Assembly: GCA_022828595.1 (NCBI GenBank)
Contig: JAKGHH010000001.1
Coordinates: 139,643,017-139,707,016 of the forward strand
Source: Nelumbo lutea
Taxonomy: Eukaryota; Streptophyta; Magnoliopsida; Proteales; Nelumbonaceae
DNA length: 64,000 bases
Reading direction: 5' to 3'
This document shows, in pieces, positions 46,118 to 57,832 of the stretch. Under the pieces are notes generated by a model. That model was given only the letters and a program-made list of their open reading frames with translations, made no database searches and was not told where the DNA came from. Position 1 is the first letter of the stretch. Every line of letters starts with the position of its first letter. Made by a program: the position numbers and the translations under genes.

Positions 46118-46240
46118 TGATGTTGGCTCAATTGGTAGGTTTTTTGGCTAGTGGTAGTGGAGACATGGGATCAAATCCCATTGCCATCAGGGCTTGGAGG
46201 ATGAGCAACTCCCTATTGTGTAACCCCATAAAGCTAAAAA
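46118..46240 (+). mobile_element. tRNA-derived SINE-like fragment
   Basis: TGGCTCAATTGG at about 46123 fits the Pol III A box, and GGGATCAAATCCC at about 46168 fits the B box (GGWTCRAATCC). The sequence between and around them does not fold into a proper tRNA (no clear acceptor or anticodon arm), so this is a SINE or tRNA relic rather than a tRNA gene. Confidence 0.5.
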
Positions 46241-46852
46241 AATATGCTTACCATGAGATATTGAGATCAATAACTAAGTTAAAAAAAAAAACAAATTTAA
46301 ATTGGACTGACGAATATAACCAAAGGCTCACATTAAGTGCTTTCATACTTACTCCATTTTATTATTGAAGTAGAACAATCCATGAAACAAATCTACATTA
46401 AATTAGTAAAAAGAGAGAAAAATCTGATAACCCATGGAAGGGAACAATGATTTCTTTAGACTTTTATAGAAGAAGATTGACTGACTCCATGTATTCGATG
46501 GGCAAATTTGGGTTTTGACATTAGTTTGGGTCCAATCTAAGGTTTATATTTCAACCACAAAAAAAAAAAAGATAGGGTTTATATTTAGAGTTGGCCTTTA
46601 ACCTAACCCAATGCATTTAATTTATACCTCTATTTTATTAGATAGAGTCAAACGGGATTAAAAAATATTTAAGAGGAAAAAAGGGATTTAATAGGGAGGG
46701 GAGATGTTACAAACATTGAATACTAAGGTGGATGGAGAGAGAAAGAGAGAGAGAGAGGTTTAAGAATGATTTTGACTTATTGTATTTCTAATGATTTAAT
46801 TTAAAAATAAATATGCATGTGTGAGAAATGAGAGGAGGTATGTGTAAGCTAT
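46241..46852. other. Intergenic sequence with GA microsatellite
   Basis: AT-rich with A homopolymers. A GA run lies at about 46736-46757. No gene. Confidence 0.45.
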
Positions 46853-46889
46853 GTGATGAGAGGACCCTTTACCTCCCCCTCTTTCATCT

Positions 46890-47160
46890 TTCTATTATAT
46901 ATAGATAACAATAAAGTGGTAGACCAAATTAATATCCTGAGTGATAAGGTTAGAGCTTCTTGGCATGCTCTTCACTGGCTGGGCCAGGTTAGTCAGGAGC
47001 TTCTTTCAATGCATGTTCATTTTGTCCGTGTCTTAAAATAAGGAAACATGGTGGCAGACTCACTTGCTAAAACTGCTTGTAACACGTAGTAATTTGTATA
47101 AAAACACTATATAGTATGTATATTGGACAGTTGAATGATGCATTATCAATAAAATTGTAT
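46890..47160 (+). pseudogene. LINE RNase H-like domain fragment
   Basis: NNKVVDQINILSDK at about 46905 and HVHFVRVLK followed, after a TAA, by GNMVADSLAKTA (about 47042-47080) match the end of the RNase H-like domain in plant LINEs (HVFREGN-x-VADSLAK). The sequence stops at TAG (47088) and has AATAAAATTGTATTT about 60 bases later, as in LINE 3' ends. Only this last piece is present, so it is a severely 5'-truncated insertion. Confidence 0.65.
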
Positions 47161-48059
47161 TTATATATATTTGTCCCACTATATTGTTGTAATATTTTTC
47201 TTCATATAAACCATGAAAATATGCATTTTTATGTGTTTATATGCTATAAATAAGACTTAAACCGAAAATTTAATATTATTTATGTATTTGTGAGATTCAT
47301 GAAAATTTTCCTAATGCATTCAAATGTATTTATATCTTTCCATTGTGTCCCTGTGTATTAAAAGCATATCTTAATACATGTAATATGAGATACCAATATT
47401 TTTAACCTTGTAATCAGAAATCATCATTGATCCTTCCATGGCAGAAGTCTGATCATCTCCAAATTTCCTCTCCTACTACTATTAAACGGCACTCTTTTTG
47501 GTTTGTCCCTTTGATATTTGGTTGTATATAGTCTTTGTTGGTTAAAGGCCATCTTTCAGGACCTTCACCATTGTCACCACAGGGTGGAGTTAGGAGTTAC
47601 AGACTTACAGGTTTCTTATTTGGTAATGAGTTTATAAAATTAGGGCTATATAGACAGGAAATCTAAAGGGTATCGGACATAATTATATATGCATATTCAT
47701 ATTATTAATAAATCTTTTGTGACCGTACACATTCGTTGACATTATTTTTTTAACATTAAATTCTCTTTACCTAAATGTCTATTTCACACCAAGTATCTGT
47801 ACGTATTAGTTTTCGGTTGATCAACCCTTCCCCACTGACTGAAGGAAAAAAAAAAAAAAAAAAAAAAACGCTAACCTTTTCAGGGTATCAACTAGGCAAC
47901 TTCCACAAAAAAAAAAGGCAACTTGCAGGTCGAAGTTCAACTCTGGCCTAATCCTAAAATTCCAACCTTTGTCTTGGGCCTGGCCCAATCTTAAATGAGG
48001 CTTCAATTTACCAGGCTTAGATTTAGGTTGGGTTGGGTCATATTCAGGCAGGTTTAAAG
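47161..48059. other. Intergenic sequence with poly-A
   Basis: No gene. A 24-base A run lies at about 47845-47868. GGCCTGGCCCAATC and GGTTGGGTTGGGTC at 47975-48040 are hAT-MITE-like but have no paired end. Confidence 0.45.
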
Positions 48060-49061
48060 TTTGAAATAGCTAAGGATTAAAGTATCGGTATTGGGTATCG
48101 TATCGAACAATTTGGATATAGATACAAATACATTTGAGAAAATGCATGAATACAGACAGAAAAATATGAAAAATGCTTAGATACGCTAAGGAAATGCATA
48201 TAAATTCAATAATTGTATTGATAACTTCAAGTTTAATGTCAAAATAACTATAAATAATGTATAAATACATAGGAATTATATATTTTAATGGTATATTTGA
48301 AGAAATATATTACTATTGATATAATGGGGTGCATAGATATTATACAATTTTATTGATAATGCATCAATTTTTATTTTCATTAAAATCCAAAGAACAAAAT
48401 ATATGCAATCATTATATTTGAATTATTATATCAATTATTTTTATTTACTATTTTCAATTTTTAACATCAATAAAAAATTGACTAAAAATTAATTTGCAAA
48501 TGTTCTATAAATAATACTTTCACTTTGTAAATAATAAATGTGTTTATATAAAATGTAAATGAAATTTTGAAGATGCATATCATATCAAAATTCATAAATT
48601 TTAATTACTAAAATAATTACATTATTAATATTTTTATTTTATGTTTTTTTTTCTAAATAAAAAATTATTTTTATTTAAATGTAGATTAGTATATTTGATA
48701 GATTCAATTTATATTATATTCTCAAATATTTCGTAAACAATTTGTTATCTTTGTAATAATAAATACATTGTTATTTAATGAAAATTAAAATATTAATTAA
48801 TAATTTATCAAGTATACATTAATAATTCTAAGTATTAAATAACTAGTCTATTAATAATATTTTCATTTGTATAAAATTAAAAATCATTTATATATATGTG
48901 GATTTGATAAATTATTTATTTTATTGGTTTATAAAATGATAATTTTGAATATTATTCTTGTTAATTTGTACTTGGAGTTATTGAAATAATATTTGTTTAG
49001 ATTAAATGTAAGAATTTATTTTAATAAAAGATAATTTATTTCATTTATTATCACAAAATGG
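48060..49061. other. Extremely AT-rich stretch with GTATCG repeat at its start
   Basis: 48080-48130 contains GTATCGGTATTGGGTATCGTATCG words, a type that recurs at 49170-49350 and 51715-52160. The rest is almost pure A and T with no coding potential. Confidence 0.5.
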
Positions 49062-49160
49062 AAGGTGGCTTGATGGTTAAGATCCTTGTGCTCTTGGACG
49101 TTACACGATCTGGATTTCAGGGATTGAATCACGTTAAAACCCTTTTTCTATGAAGCACTT
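49062..49160 (+). mobile_element. tRNA-derived SINE-like fragment
   Basis: GGTGGCTTGATGGTTAAG at about 49064 resembles a Pol III A box, and GGGATTGAATC at about 49120 a B box, at an A-to-B spacing somewhat longer than in tRNA genes. No cloverleaf is evident. Confidence 0.4.
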
Positions 49161-49360
49161 TTCTATGCGATATGTGGGTTCGATATGCCTATGTATTGGT
49201 GTGTATCAGTCAATACTCTGTGATACAAGTCTGTATCGGACCGATATGCACGACTAATATGATACATTATCGGTCATGGTGTATCTCGTATTTTCCCCTA
49301 CCGATACCGGTATGATACGCCTCGTATCAGGCGTATTGGTTTCAATATTTTAATCCTTGG
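49161..49360. repeat. GATACG/TATCGG palindromic-word repeat
   Basis: Dense GTATCGG, CCGATA, GATACG and CGTATC words, running up to ATTTTAATCCTTGG. A related sequence at 51715-52160 shows TGATACGTATCGGTCGATAC then TTTTGAACCTTGG. Ends are not defined. Confidence 0.55.
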
Positions 49361-49613
49361 GAACAACTTACGAAAATATTTTTGTACAATCATCTTTTAT
49401 TTGGTTGTGTAGCCGAATTTAGGAGTAGAATGCATTAAAAAAAAGGTATTTTCTATATGAATAAAATGCATATTTGTACGTATTTGTTTGGTGCAAGTTC
49501 AAGCTACTTGAGGCTTAAACCCAAGTCCAATATGAGTTGAAGTTAGGCCCACATTTTTTGGCCCAGGTTGGGCCAACCCAAGTTGCAGCCTAGTATCAAC
49601 TGATACACTAATG
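49361..49613. other. Intergenic spacer
   Basis: GGCCCAGGTTGGGCC near 49560 is MITE-like. No paired end was found. Confidence 0.4.
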
Positions 49614-49621
49614 ATATTCAT

Positions 49622-49921
49622 CATGGTTTTCAAAACCGGACTAGACCAGACGGCCAAACTGGAAAACCAGGAACCAGTCAGGTGACCAGTTTTGTTTTAC
49701 CCCAGAATCGTTATTTCACCCAAAACTATTGATTTGGTCAACAAACCGATGATCCAGGCGGTTAAACTATTCGAACCGTCCAATGGTTTTGGTCATTTTT
49801 TATTATTATTTTTTATTTTTTGTCAAAATGGGCCATCCGTTCTTTTCCAACGATTGGACTGTTTGACCCGGGAACTAGACCCCTGACCAATTCGTTGCCT
49901 GGTTTAGTTTTAAAAATCTTG
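49622..49921. mobile_element. CATGG-family hAT-like MITE (300 bp)
   Basis: Starts CATGGTTTTCAAAACCGG and ends TTAGTTTTAAAAATCTTG, with the right end mutated from CCATG. Flanks ATATTCAT (49614-49621) and GTATTAAT (49922-49929) match at 6 of 8. Internal blocks are collinear with the copies at 20041 and 25620. Confidence 0.75.
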
Positions 49922-49929
49922 GTATTAAT

Positions 49930-50811
49930 ATATATCAATAAACCAATACATACCACTTTATCAAATGCCATTAAATTCCCCCAACTATTATCACATAATT
50001 GGTATAGAAATTACAAGTAAAAAATTTGGGCATTGGTCTTTTGATAATAAATCCACTAACTATGCTCCAATTACTTGTCATAGTTATATAGATCTTAAAT
50101 TTTAAACATCTTGTCTCTTAGTGGATTTTTATGAAATAGTGTTAAAAGTTGATTATTGAAAAATTACATATTTATAGATTTTATAAGAATTAAGATATAT
50201 TTATAGATTTTGGTTTCTTCAATTTTCAATATTTACCCATTATTCCCGATTCACATTCAACATAAACTATTAAAGTATGTATTTTGTATGTAATTTACCT
50301 CTAAAAGTTTTATATTCAGTGTCATTTTCATTTTTTAATGATTTATTGAGGGTTTTTTTTTTCTAACATAAACTATATTTTCAATGTTCTTTATGTTTTC
50401 AATGCTTTGATAAAAATCTTAGGGAGAATGACTGTTCAGTCTATCTTAGATGCCAGTTAGAAATTGATGCTAATACAACGGCGGTTATTGATAATTAGGG
50501 TGGATTGAGGTATTTGACATTTTGAATTGTTGTAGACGTGTTTCTGAAATGGAGTACATACACCTCAGTCTCTCATTTCGTGGGAGTTTGAAATCAATCA
50601 AAATCATATAAAAAGTGATTGATGTTTTCACATGCTAGAGTGCTAAAAAAAAGATGGCTATATGACAAGACTAAGACGGTACAGTCTATCAACATCCGTG
50701 AATTTGATAAGTCACCTGTTTTATTTTATTATTTTGTTTTATTTTTTTTTCTATTTATGTGGTTAGTTACTTGTTCATCATCATACCATCGTTGTTAAAG
50801 CGGATTGGCTG
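49930..50811. other. AT-rich intergenic sequence
   Basis: No gene or element supported. Confidence 0.45.
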
Positions 50812-51022
50812 TAAGCTGTTTTAAAATGTTAAAACTTGAAAATGTCCAATTGGAAGCGCACCTCACATGTAACTCACAGCCCTATCCCACCATGTATTGG
50901 ACACATCTCCCATGAATAATAATATAATGGACGGGAGATGTTTTTAATAGACGGTGGGATGAGGCTGTGAATTCCTATGATATGCATTCTGTGAGAAGCA
51001 GATCCCGTTTCAAAATGTCATA
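50812..51022. mobile_element. Foldback (long inverted repeat) element
   Basis: Left arm with CTCACAGCCCTATCCCACCAT and ACACATCTCCCAT (about 50873-50914) pairs with the right arm GGGAGATG..GACGGTGGGATGAGGCTGTGA (about 50935-50970), leaving a loop of about 20 nt. Weaker pairing extends outward (TTTTAAAATGTTA against CATTTTGAAACG). This is a MITE-like hairpin whose superfamily cannot be assigned because the outer ends are unclear. Confidence 0.65.
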
Positions 51023-51714
51023 CTTATATTGGGCCTGAAAACGACTCATGATCTCCTGTCAATAAAATAAAATGCATTTCAACACCCTCCCAACATAATC
51101 TGACACCATACATCTCATACATGATAGATTCTACTTTTATAGTGGATCCCAATTTCATGATAAAATGCGAGGTATCATATTATATTGATAAGTTATAGGA
51201 ACATGTTTTGTTGGCAGGAGATCCTAACTCCCTTAAAACAAAGATATTTTGAGGGTGATGGTCAATTGAAATTTTACGGACATGGTAGGTGGCGAATTAA
51301 AGATAAAAAAGAATCAGATCCAAATATATAATGGTACATTGTTGTTGCTGGATGTATTGACGATTAGACTTCGCGCACATAGAGACTGCAGTTGAATTTG
51401 CATATATCTATGTTATACTTATATGGAAGGTGGAACCTGCCACATGTATGATGTATTGCCTTGCTTTATTAATTGTATTTTCTGCACATGGATTTGCCTT
51501 TGCCTTGTTTCTCGATTCTGTCTTTGACGAAAACTGATTGGAACTTGGACTCCAAAAAAGTAAAGGATCCAAGGATCCCAACAACTTCTTCTCCCTCTTA
51601 TTCCTAACATTAAATACATGTTTTTTTAAAAAATAAATGTCAAAATAAAATAATACAAGAGCAACAGGCCGTCCTTACTCCTTATTTTTACGGCCATAAA
51701 CCAGCTTACCATAC
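51023..51714. other. Intergenic sequence
   Basis: No gene or element supported. Confidence 0.45.
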
Positions 51715-52160
51715 TATGGAGAAAATTCGGCTGATACGCGGGCAGAATCGCCTTGTATCGTAGCTCATTTTTCTTAATTTTTTAGTTTTTCTAAACGTGG
51801 TTTAAATGGGTATTGGCCTATATCTATTTAATGCTTGTCTATCCCCTGAACTGGATTAAACCCTGAAACATTCCCTGTAGGAGTGTATTAGAAAACTCTC
51901 AATATGATACGTATCGGTCGATACGACTTGATATATATCAAAATTTTGAACCTTGGTGTAAAAATTCATAGAGTATCGATCATACTCCCAATATAGATGT
52001 ATTGTATTCATATTCATGGCTTTGAATATGAGATATGTCACAATTGGATACATATTCCATGAGTTGCGCAAACATATCGAGTTGTATTACGTTATATTAG
52101 TGGATACAATCTGATACGCAAGTCCTGCATATGTATTAGATCATATCGTAAATATGCACT
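51715..52160. repeat. Second GATACG/TATCGG repeat
   Basis: GATACGTATCGGTCGATACG, GAGTATCGATCATAC and repeated ATATCG/CGATAC words, as at 49161. Sequence of this kind is dispersed in many plant genomes. No borders could be set. Confidence 0.5.
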
Positions 52161-52860
52161 GATATGTTGACGTCGAAAACTTTAAGGGGGGCTTTTGTAT
52201 TTTACCCATTTAAAAAAATATTCATATATGAGATTAACTGATGTGGGGTCACTCCGGCACTGGTTCCTGATTTTAAGCAGGTTCATTTTGGTCTTTTTAA
52301 TAAAAATCACATGTATGAGCGGCCCTTAGCATCTTATAGTTATAAAAGAAAGTGAGAGCCGATAACATGCGCCGTACGTGAAAAACAGACTTGGGGAAAT
52401 GAAATAACGAGGCACGGTCGCACGGATCACGGGACCAATTTGTGAAACGGCGAAAAAGTTGACGAAAGAAAAAAAATGGAAAGACGGAAAATAGTTTGAG
52501 ATTCGACCATTCGAGAGTCGAGACGAGAGAGAGTCGAATATAGGGCCCATTGGGCTTTTTGCTTTCTACTTTTTAACCCCGAAAACATTTTCCCTCGTGG
52601 AAAGACCACCGTTAACTCCGTAATTTCTTGGTTAATTATCGTACAATATTTATGGTAAATAATAAATAAACTGCTACAGGGATGGGTGTAGGGCACTGTC
52701 ACGTATATTCTGGGTCCTGAGATAAAAAAGTAATCGACTGATCAATCCTCTCTCTCTCTCTCTCTCCTATTTGCTATTGTGATTGGGATAGGAAGTGGCG
52801 TTTCCGTAAATAGGTCCTCTCCACACATTAAAATACTCCCCTTTCTTCTTGTAAGCTGTG
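52161..52860. other. Upstream region of the MGCC gene
   Basis: Contains a CT microsatellite at 52748-52766. No coding sequence. CATAAATA at about 52878 is a weak TATA candidate, with transcription likely starting somewhere in 52.88-52.95 kb. Confidence 0.45.
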
Positions 52861-53064
52861 AATGCAAGCAGATCTCCCATAAATACTCTCAATTGACTCA
52901 GTCTCCGCTGTCTGCTGTATTGTAACTATTCTACTACTCCCATCACCTCACCTCACCTCTCTTTTGTCCTCTCGCGTTATCTCCCTCTTTCTCTGACCGA
53001 AGCCTCGCCGCTGATTCCCACCACTCTAATTCTAATTTACCCTTTGATTTGAAAATACCTCGCC

Positions 53065-53130
53065 ATGCCTCAGAGGTTATCTCTTGCCAGATTAACAAGT
53101 AGACGAGTTCCAAAGTTTAATCCTTTATAG
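53065..53130 (+). CDS. Upstream ORF in the leader of the MGCC gene (21 codons)
   Basis: ATG in context CGCCATGCC, followed by 21 codons (MPQRLSLARLTSRRVPKFNP..) and a TAG, ending 33 bases before the main ATG. The start context is good for a plant mRNA, so ribosomes should meet it first, and translation of the main ORF may depend on reinitiation. Whether the peptide itself matters is unknown. A splice junction in the leader could also remove it. Confidence 0.4.
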   Translation: MPQRLSLARLTSRRVPKFNPL

Positions 53131-53163
53131 TGTTATTTCTTTTGAGTTAGAAGCAAAACTCAA

Positions 53164-54045
53164 ATGGGTTGCTGCATCAGTACCAACAAGACCGCTGAGG
53201 AGGAGCTTGCACCTCCTAAGCAGCATTTGCCGGAGAGAGCCTTGGCGCCGGAACCTGACACGTCCCTTGTCAGAGGAACCAAAGTTAATGATCCTCCTCC
53301 TCCTCCTCCTCCACCCCTTCCACTGGAGGAGGAGACAGTGAAGGAAGTTCTGTCTGAGACGCCCACACCCAAGCCTCCTTTGCCCAAGGTAGAGAAGGAG
53401 ATCCCTAAGCCTTCTTTGCTGAGTGTTGTAGAAGAGATTGTCGAGAAGAAAGCTCCCGTCAATGCAGTCGAAGACGTGTCTGAAATGTCAGAAATCTGTA
53501 GTTTAAGCGAGAGCGTCTCTACGACGACCATGACAGAAAGGAAAGACGACGAAGAGAGGAGCCGGGACGACGGTGAAGTGCGGCAGAGAGTGGACAGGTC
53601 TCCGGCTAGGGTCCCCAGGAAACGCTTGGTTTCCGGTGATTACGCCGGAAAGACTGAAAAAGGGGGCTGGTCTCCTGCCAGAAGATATGAGCCGTCTCCC
53701 GGCAGGAAAATGGATAATGCAATGATGTCCGTCCATAGCAAGGAAATGAGCCACAGCACGCGACGGCGGGTTCCTGCGAACAATGGGCTAATAAGGCGAG
53801 ATCCAGGCGATAGCTCCGGGCGGAGATCGAGGTCGCCAGCGACACGCTCGGTCGACCCTGGGTCTTATCGATCGACTATCGGCCGCAGCCCATCGTCGAG
53901 AAAAACTGGGCGTTCCCCTGGGCGAGCACCACCGTTGTCCGAGGACAATGGCCGGAAGTTAGAAGAAACCAAAGAAGGAAGCTGGCAGACGAACGAGTCC
54001 CTCGAAAATCCTCTCGTTTCGTTAGAATGTTTTATATTTCTGTAG
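53164..54045 (+). CDS. Plant-specific MGCC protein of unknown function, proline- and RS-rich
   Basis: Single exon, 293 residues. The N terminus MGCC is a classic N-myristoylation (Gly2) plus palmitoylation (Cys3, Cys4) signal, predicting attachment to the plasma membrane. A run of eight prolines (residues 44-51) leads into LEEETVKEVLSETP. EDVSEMSEICSLSESVSTTT (103-122) is acidic and Ser-rich. Residues 130-260 are basic, with repeated SPxR and RSRSP-type motifs (SPARVPRKR, SPGRK, RRSRSPATRS, GRSPGRAPP), likely phosphorylation targets and disordered. It ends ENPLVSLECFIFL. I recognise this layout from an uncharacterised plant family sometimes annotated as SR-repetitive-matrix-like; that label reflects composition and is not evidence of splicing function. 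The frame is intact and GC-richer than the surroundings. Confidence 0.88.
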   Translation: MGCCISTNKTAEEELAPPKQHLPERALAPEPDTSLVRGTKVNDPPPPPPPPLPLEEETVKEVLSETPTPKPPLPKVEKEIPKPSLLSVVEEIVEKKAPVNAVEDVSEMSEICSLSESVSTTTMTERKDDEERSRDDGEVRQRVDRSPARVPRKRLVSGDYAGKTEKGGWSPARRYEPSPGRKMDNAMMSVHSKEMSHSTRRRVPANNGLIRRDPGDSSGRRSRSPATRSVDPGSYRSTIGRSPSSRKTGRSPGRAPPLSEDNGRKLEETKEGSWQTNESLENPLVSLECFIFL

Positions 54046-55661
54046 TAATCTCTTCTATCGGGGCTTTATTTCGTGCATTTTTGAAGAGAGACAATGGAAT
54101 GAAGTCTAAGCCATTACATCTAAGCAGGCAAGTTGTTTCTTTTTCCTTTTTAGGGTTAGTGAGGTCAAAGGAAAATGAAGTTCGAACTGAGAATCTCGGC
54201 AGTTGTTTACAGCTTTGTATAGTTGATTACCGCCGGATATAAACCGGCGGGAAGAGAAGTAGTAGCCGTCATTTCTCTCTTGGATTGGCCGAGTCCTTTT
54301 TGTCATTTTGTACATAGTAATCAAAAGCTTGACAAGTTTAAGAAATATAGAAGTGGAGAAGAAAAGGGGATGGCCGGATGGACAAAATATTTTGCGGTTG
54401 GAGATAATATTTTTCTCGTGATTCGTGAATAGTGATTTAAGATTCTCGGTATCCGTGTTTCTTATTAACCAATCCTTTTTTCTCTTGGGTGAAGTGACAT
54501 TTCTGAGTATCTGATCATCTAACCAATTTTACACGAAATCCAGTTAGAAATCTCACTTGGCACCTCCTTCCTGCTTTACTGTTTTCATGCTTTCTTTCCT
54601 TCACTGTCACACTGTCTAGTCCTTAGTTAGCTAGTTACTTATTATAAGCAGGGATGGGAAGTGATGGAGTTGGGTGCCTGATAATCTGGATCTGTCCATG
54701 GATGGAAACATCAACATGGGTTTCTGAGCCAGATGCTGACTTATTTTTTATGTGAATGAGGGTGGGATTTGGGAGAATGAGTGGTGGGCATTGGTTTTTG
54801 TTGGTGTCTGTAGCTATCAACAGAAATAACATTCTAGTCTAGTCTATCAACGATTTTGTATTGGTTGATCCTTTGATGATTGATGATGGTTGTGTCTGTG
54901 TGTAGTTGTGATAACGCTAGCAATTCCAGCTGTTTGCTAGTTCTCTTTATCTTATCGAGTAGACAAGTAGGAATAGGAGGATTGTGATTGAACAACAACA
55001 ACCTCATAATTACGATTGATATATTTAAAAGACTACAAATACAATTATTGGGTTTGGGTTTGCTCACAAAGGAAAACTGATCGATGTCCATCTGATCTAA
55101 TAGCTTATTCATTCATTTATGGTTAAATCGAATGATTGATTGATTCTAAGGACAGTAATTAGATTAAAGAGTAGGAGATTTTCTTTCTTTAGAGAAGAGC
55201 CAGAAGCTGTGAGAGACTGAATGATTTTCATTTTTCTGGCTTATGCATAGAAGCAAAGTGCATAGCTGGGTACAATAGAAATATTCTTTCATGGGCCAAC
55301 CGGTTGTTGGACCGCCATTGAATTTGATTTGTCCCCTCCAGACTCTAGTGGCCCGTGGGGATGTCTGTCTCTCGTCTTATGTTTGTTCTGTGAAAACTCA
55401 GGTTAGGTCCATTCGAGTGTGCTGAGCTTCTGACGTGTACAGAGTCACAGAGTCGGTAGTCAGTGTAAATGGTAAGGTCAAGGCCTCATGAATTTTATTT
55501 TAAAAGAGAGGTGGGGGTGTCTGTGTTTAATATAAGCAAATGAAGAAGAGAATAAGGCAGAAAGAGCCAAAGAGGGGTTACTGTTTTTTTTTTTGAGAAA
55601 GGGAGGGAAATTTAGTTTCGATGTGTGTTGATGTTTTGCAATTTAATTCCTTCTACTGCCT

Positions 55662-55696
<35 letters not shown>

Positions 55697-56963
55697 TCTG
55701 AATATTCTTTGTCTCTATGTTCACATGATATTTTCTTTCTTCTTCTCTTTGCGTCTCTTCACTATCCGCACAAGTCCTAAATTTGCTCAGTAATTGGCGG
55801 AATTAAAACAAGTAGATGCATATGGATTTGATTGAGAAAGGCTGTTTGTGTAATGTGTATCTAAGCGAAAGTCCAATCGGAGAGATCTTTGAAATGTAGC
55901 TGGTGATTTGTGGTGGTGTTTGGTAAATCTTTTTCGGTAAATGTTTCAACAGCCCTAAAATACAAAGATGCATTGAGCTTTTGGCAAATTATCTTGAAGA
56001 TCAGAACTGTTTGGTAAGCGTCATAGCAAATGCTTCATTTGAAGCTTTTGATTTTGGACATTTTCCATCTTTCTGCGTGCTTGTCTTTTAGTCTTTCGAT
56101 CGTAGACAGAAAGATGCACGGAACCATTAAAATTTTTTATAAGGTGAGGTGATCAGAAAGTTGGGGATAGGGGAGGGTGAGATGATCACCTTTACGGTGT
56201 AAGTGTCACTTGATGAAACTTGGGCCATGTTTCATTGGGAGTTTGTTAAATTTTCAATGGGCCTCAATCCAATTTGTTCATCGGATTTAAAATAAATATA
56301 TTATAGAATGGACCTAGATAATCTAATAACCATTCAATAGATCGAATACAAAGAAAAGGGAGTTTTGGTAGCTGATGATGTTTAGCAAATACAATTCAAG
56401 AGCATGATTCGAATTCGAATTCGAATATATTATCAGATATCCGATTCTGTTAGAATTATATTTATATTATGTAATATAAATAATATATTATATTATTTAT
56501 ATAATATAATAATGTATTAAAATATAAAATATAAAATATTAAATTATATGAATAATATATAGATTATATATATATATGTATATATGTATATAATGTAAAT
56601 AATATATAATTTATAATATTTCTAATTAATAGATCAGATCAGTCAACATCTGAAATCAATCCGTTAAGTTAGAAGATCAGTTTTTCTTATCCAATCCGAT
56701 TTGTTAGGATAAAAAAGAATATCCAAATCTGCCTCTTAATAGATCGGTATTGGATTCGGATCGGATCTGATCCAACTTATTTGCAGCCCTAACTCTAATT
56801 ATTGTCTCTTGATTATAATTGGACTGGGACCGGTTTTTATTATTTCAAATTGATTAACACCCATTCCAATTATATAGTTATTAATATATAAATGTCTCTT
56901 GCCTTTTTTTTTTTTTAATTTTGCTGTATTTTATCTAAAGGAATAAATTTAGTAAACAGTACA
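54046..56963. other. 3' region of the MGCC gene and intergenic DNA
   Basis: The first few hundred bases are probably 3' UTR. No further gene seen. A GA microsatellite (15 units) lies at 55664-55693. About 56400-56795 is AT-rich and ends with GATCGGATCTGATCCAACTTATTTGCAGCCCTAA, a typical hAT-MITE-like terminus whose other end I could not find. Confidence 0.45.
55664..55693. repeat. GA microsatellite
   Basis: Pure GA dinucleotide run of 15 units. Confidence 0.9.
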
Positions 56964-56966
56964 TGA

Positions 56967-57817
56967 TGCTGCACGATCTGGGCACTCCTATTTGGTTGTG
57001 ACTTGGCTTCTGGTTGGAACGAACGACACCTGAGAGGAATGAGAAGGTGAAGGGTTTCCGAGGGGTTATCCCGGTGGGAACACTCCAATGGCTAAGTTAG
57101 AACTGGAGAAAATCTCAAAAAAAGAGTCGAGAGTAAGAGTGTTGAAAGTGCTTAAACTTCAATACCTTTTTCTTCGTGAGGGTTGGGGTCCTTTTATATC
57201 GAAACTTGGTCATACCTGGCATAACCACCACTGCCTTAGCCGTTGCTGCCAGGGTAGGTGTGGCAGGCACAGGTTACTGCCGCAGACTACTATTGCCAGG
57301 TACGGACTCGACAGATACGTCACACATTTCAGAGACGGGAAATAGAACCCCGCCTGGCAGACAGAACGCCGCCTGGCAAGGGATCAGGGCCCTGCCTCCG
57401 GATCCGGTAGGTATGGACGTCAGACATGTCTCCTTGCCGCCTGCCGAGCTGTTGAGGTACCGAGGTGCTAGGGTGCCAGGGTACCTGCCTTGGAGGCGGT
57501 GCTGCCCCAAGGTGCTTCTCCCTCAGGACACTTAGCCAAAAACTAGGGTGCTCCCTTCTTGGGAGGGGAGAGCTCGGGGCCTCTTAGGAGGAGATCGGGT
57601 CTTAGGGCGAGCTCGGGGTCTCCTACACATGGTGGGAGTCAAGGTTAACCAGGTGTCGGCCCCCGGTGAGTCGCTTGTCCCGTTAAGTGGCCAGTGTTGG
57701 GCTCAGGGGGTCCCTCCCGTCGAGTTGCGGTTGTGCTGTTAGGCTGAGTTGTTCGTTCAGCCAGGTCACACACACATGTCTCCGGGCTACGAGGTCGAGA
57801 CAAATCACCCTCCATCA
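56967..57817 (-). repeat. 3' LTR of the - strand Tat element
   Basis: On the - strand it begins TGATGGAGGGTGATTTG directly after the purine tract, has a TATAAAAG box (plus positions 57192-57199), then CTAACTTAGCCATTGGAGTG and CACCGGGATAACCCCTCGG, and ends near GATCGTGCAGCA. The end at 56964-56967 is a best guess, since the partner LTR is outside the window. Confidence 0.7.
57192..57199 (-). promoter_or_regulatory. LTR TATA box (- strand)
   Basis: On the - strand GATATAAAAGGACCCC precedes the conserved CTAACTTAGCCATTGGAGTG block by about 90 bases, as in the other two LTRs. Confidence 0.6.
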
Positions 57818-57832
57818 ATTGCCCCCCACTCC
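57818..57832 (-). promoter_or_regulatory. Polypurine tract
   Basis: On the - strand GGAGTGGGGGGCAAT sits immediately upstream of the TG that opens the LTR. This is the site where plus-strand DNA synthesis of an LTR retrotransposon is primed. Confidence 0.7.

Noticed and set aside
46123..46180. Functional tRNA gene
   Set aside because: A- and B-box words are present, but no acceptor stem or anticodon arm can be formed.
54834..55112. Possible gene on the - strand downstream of the MGCC gene
   Set aside because: 92-codon frame with no recognised motif, in AT-rich DNA; consistent with chance.
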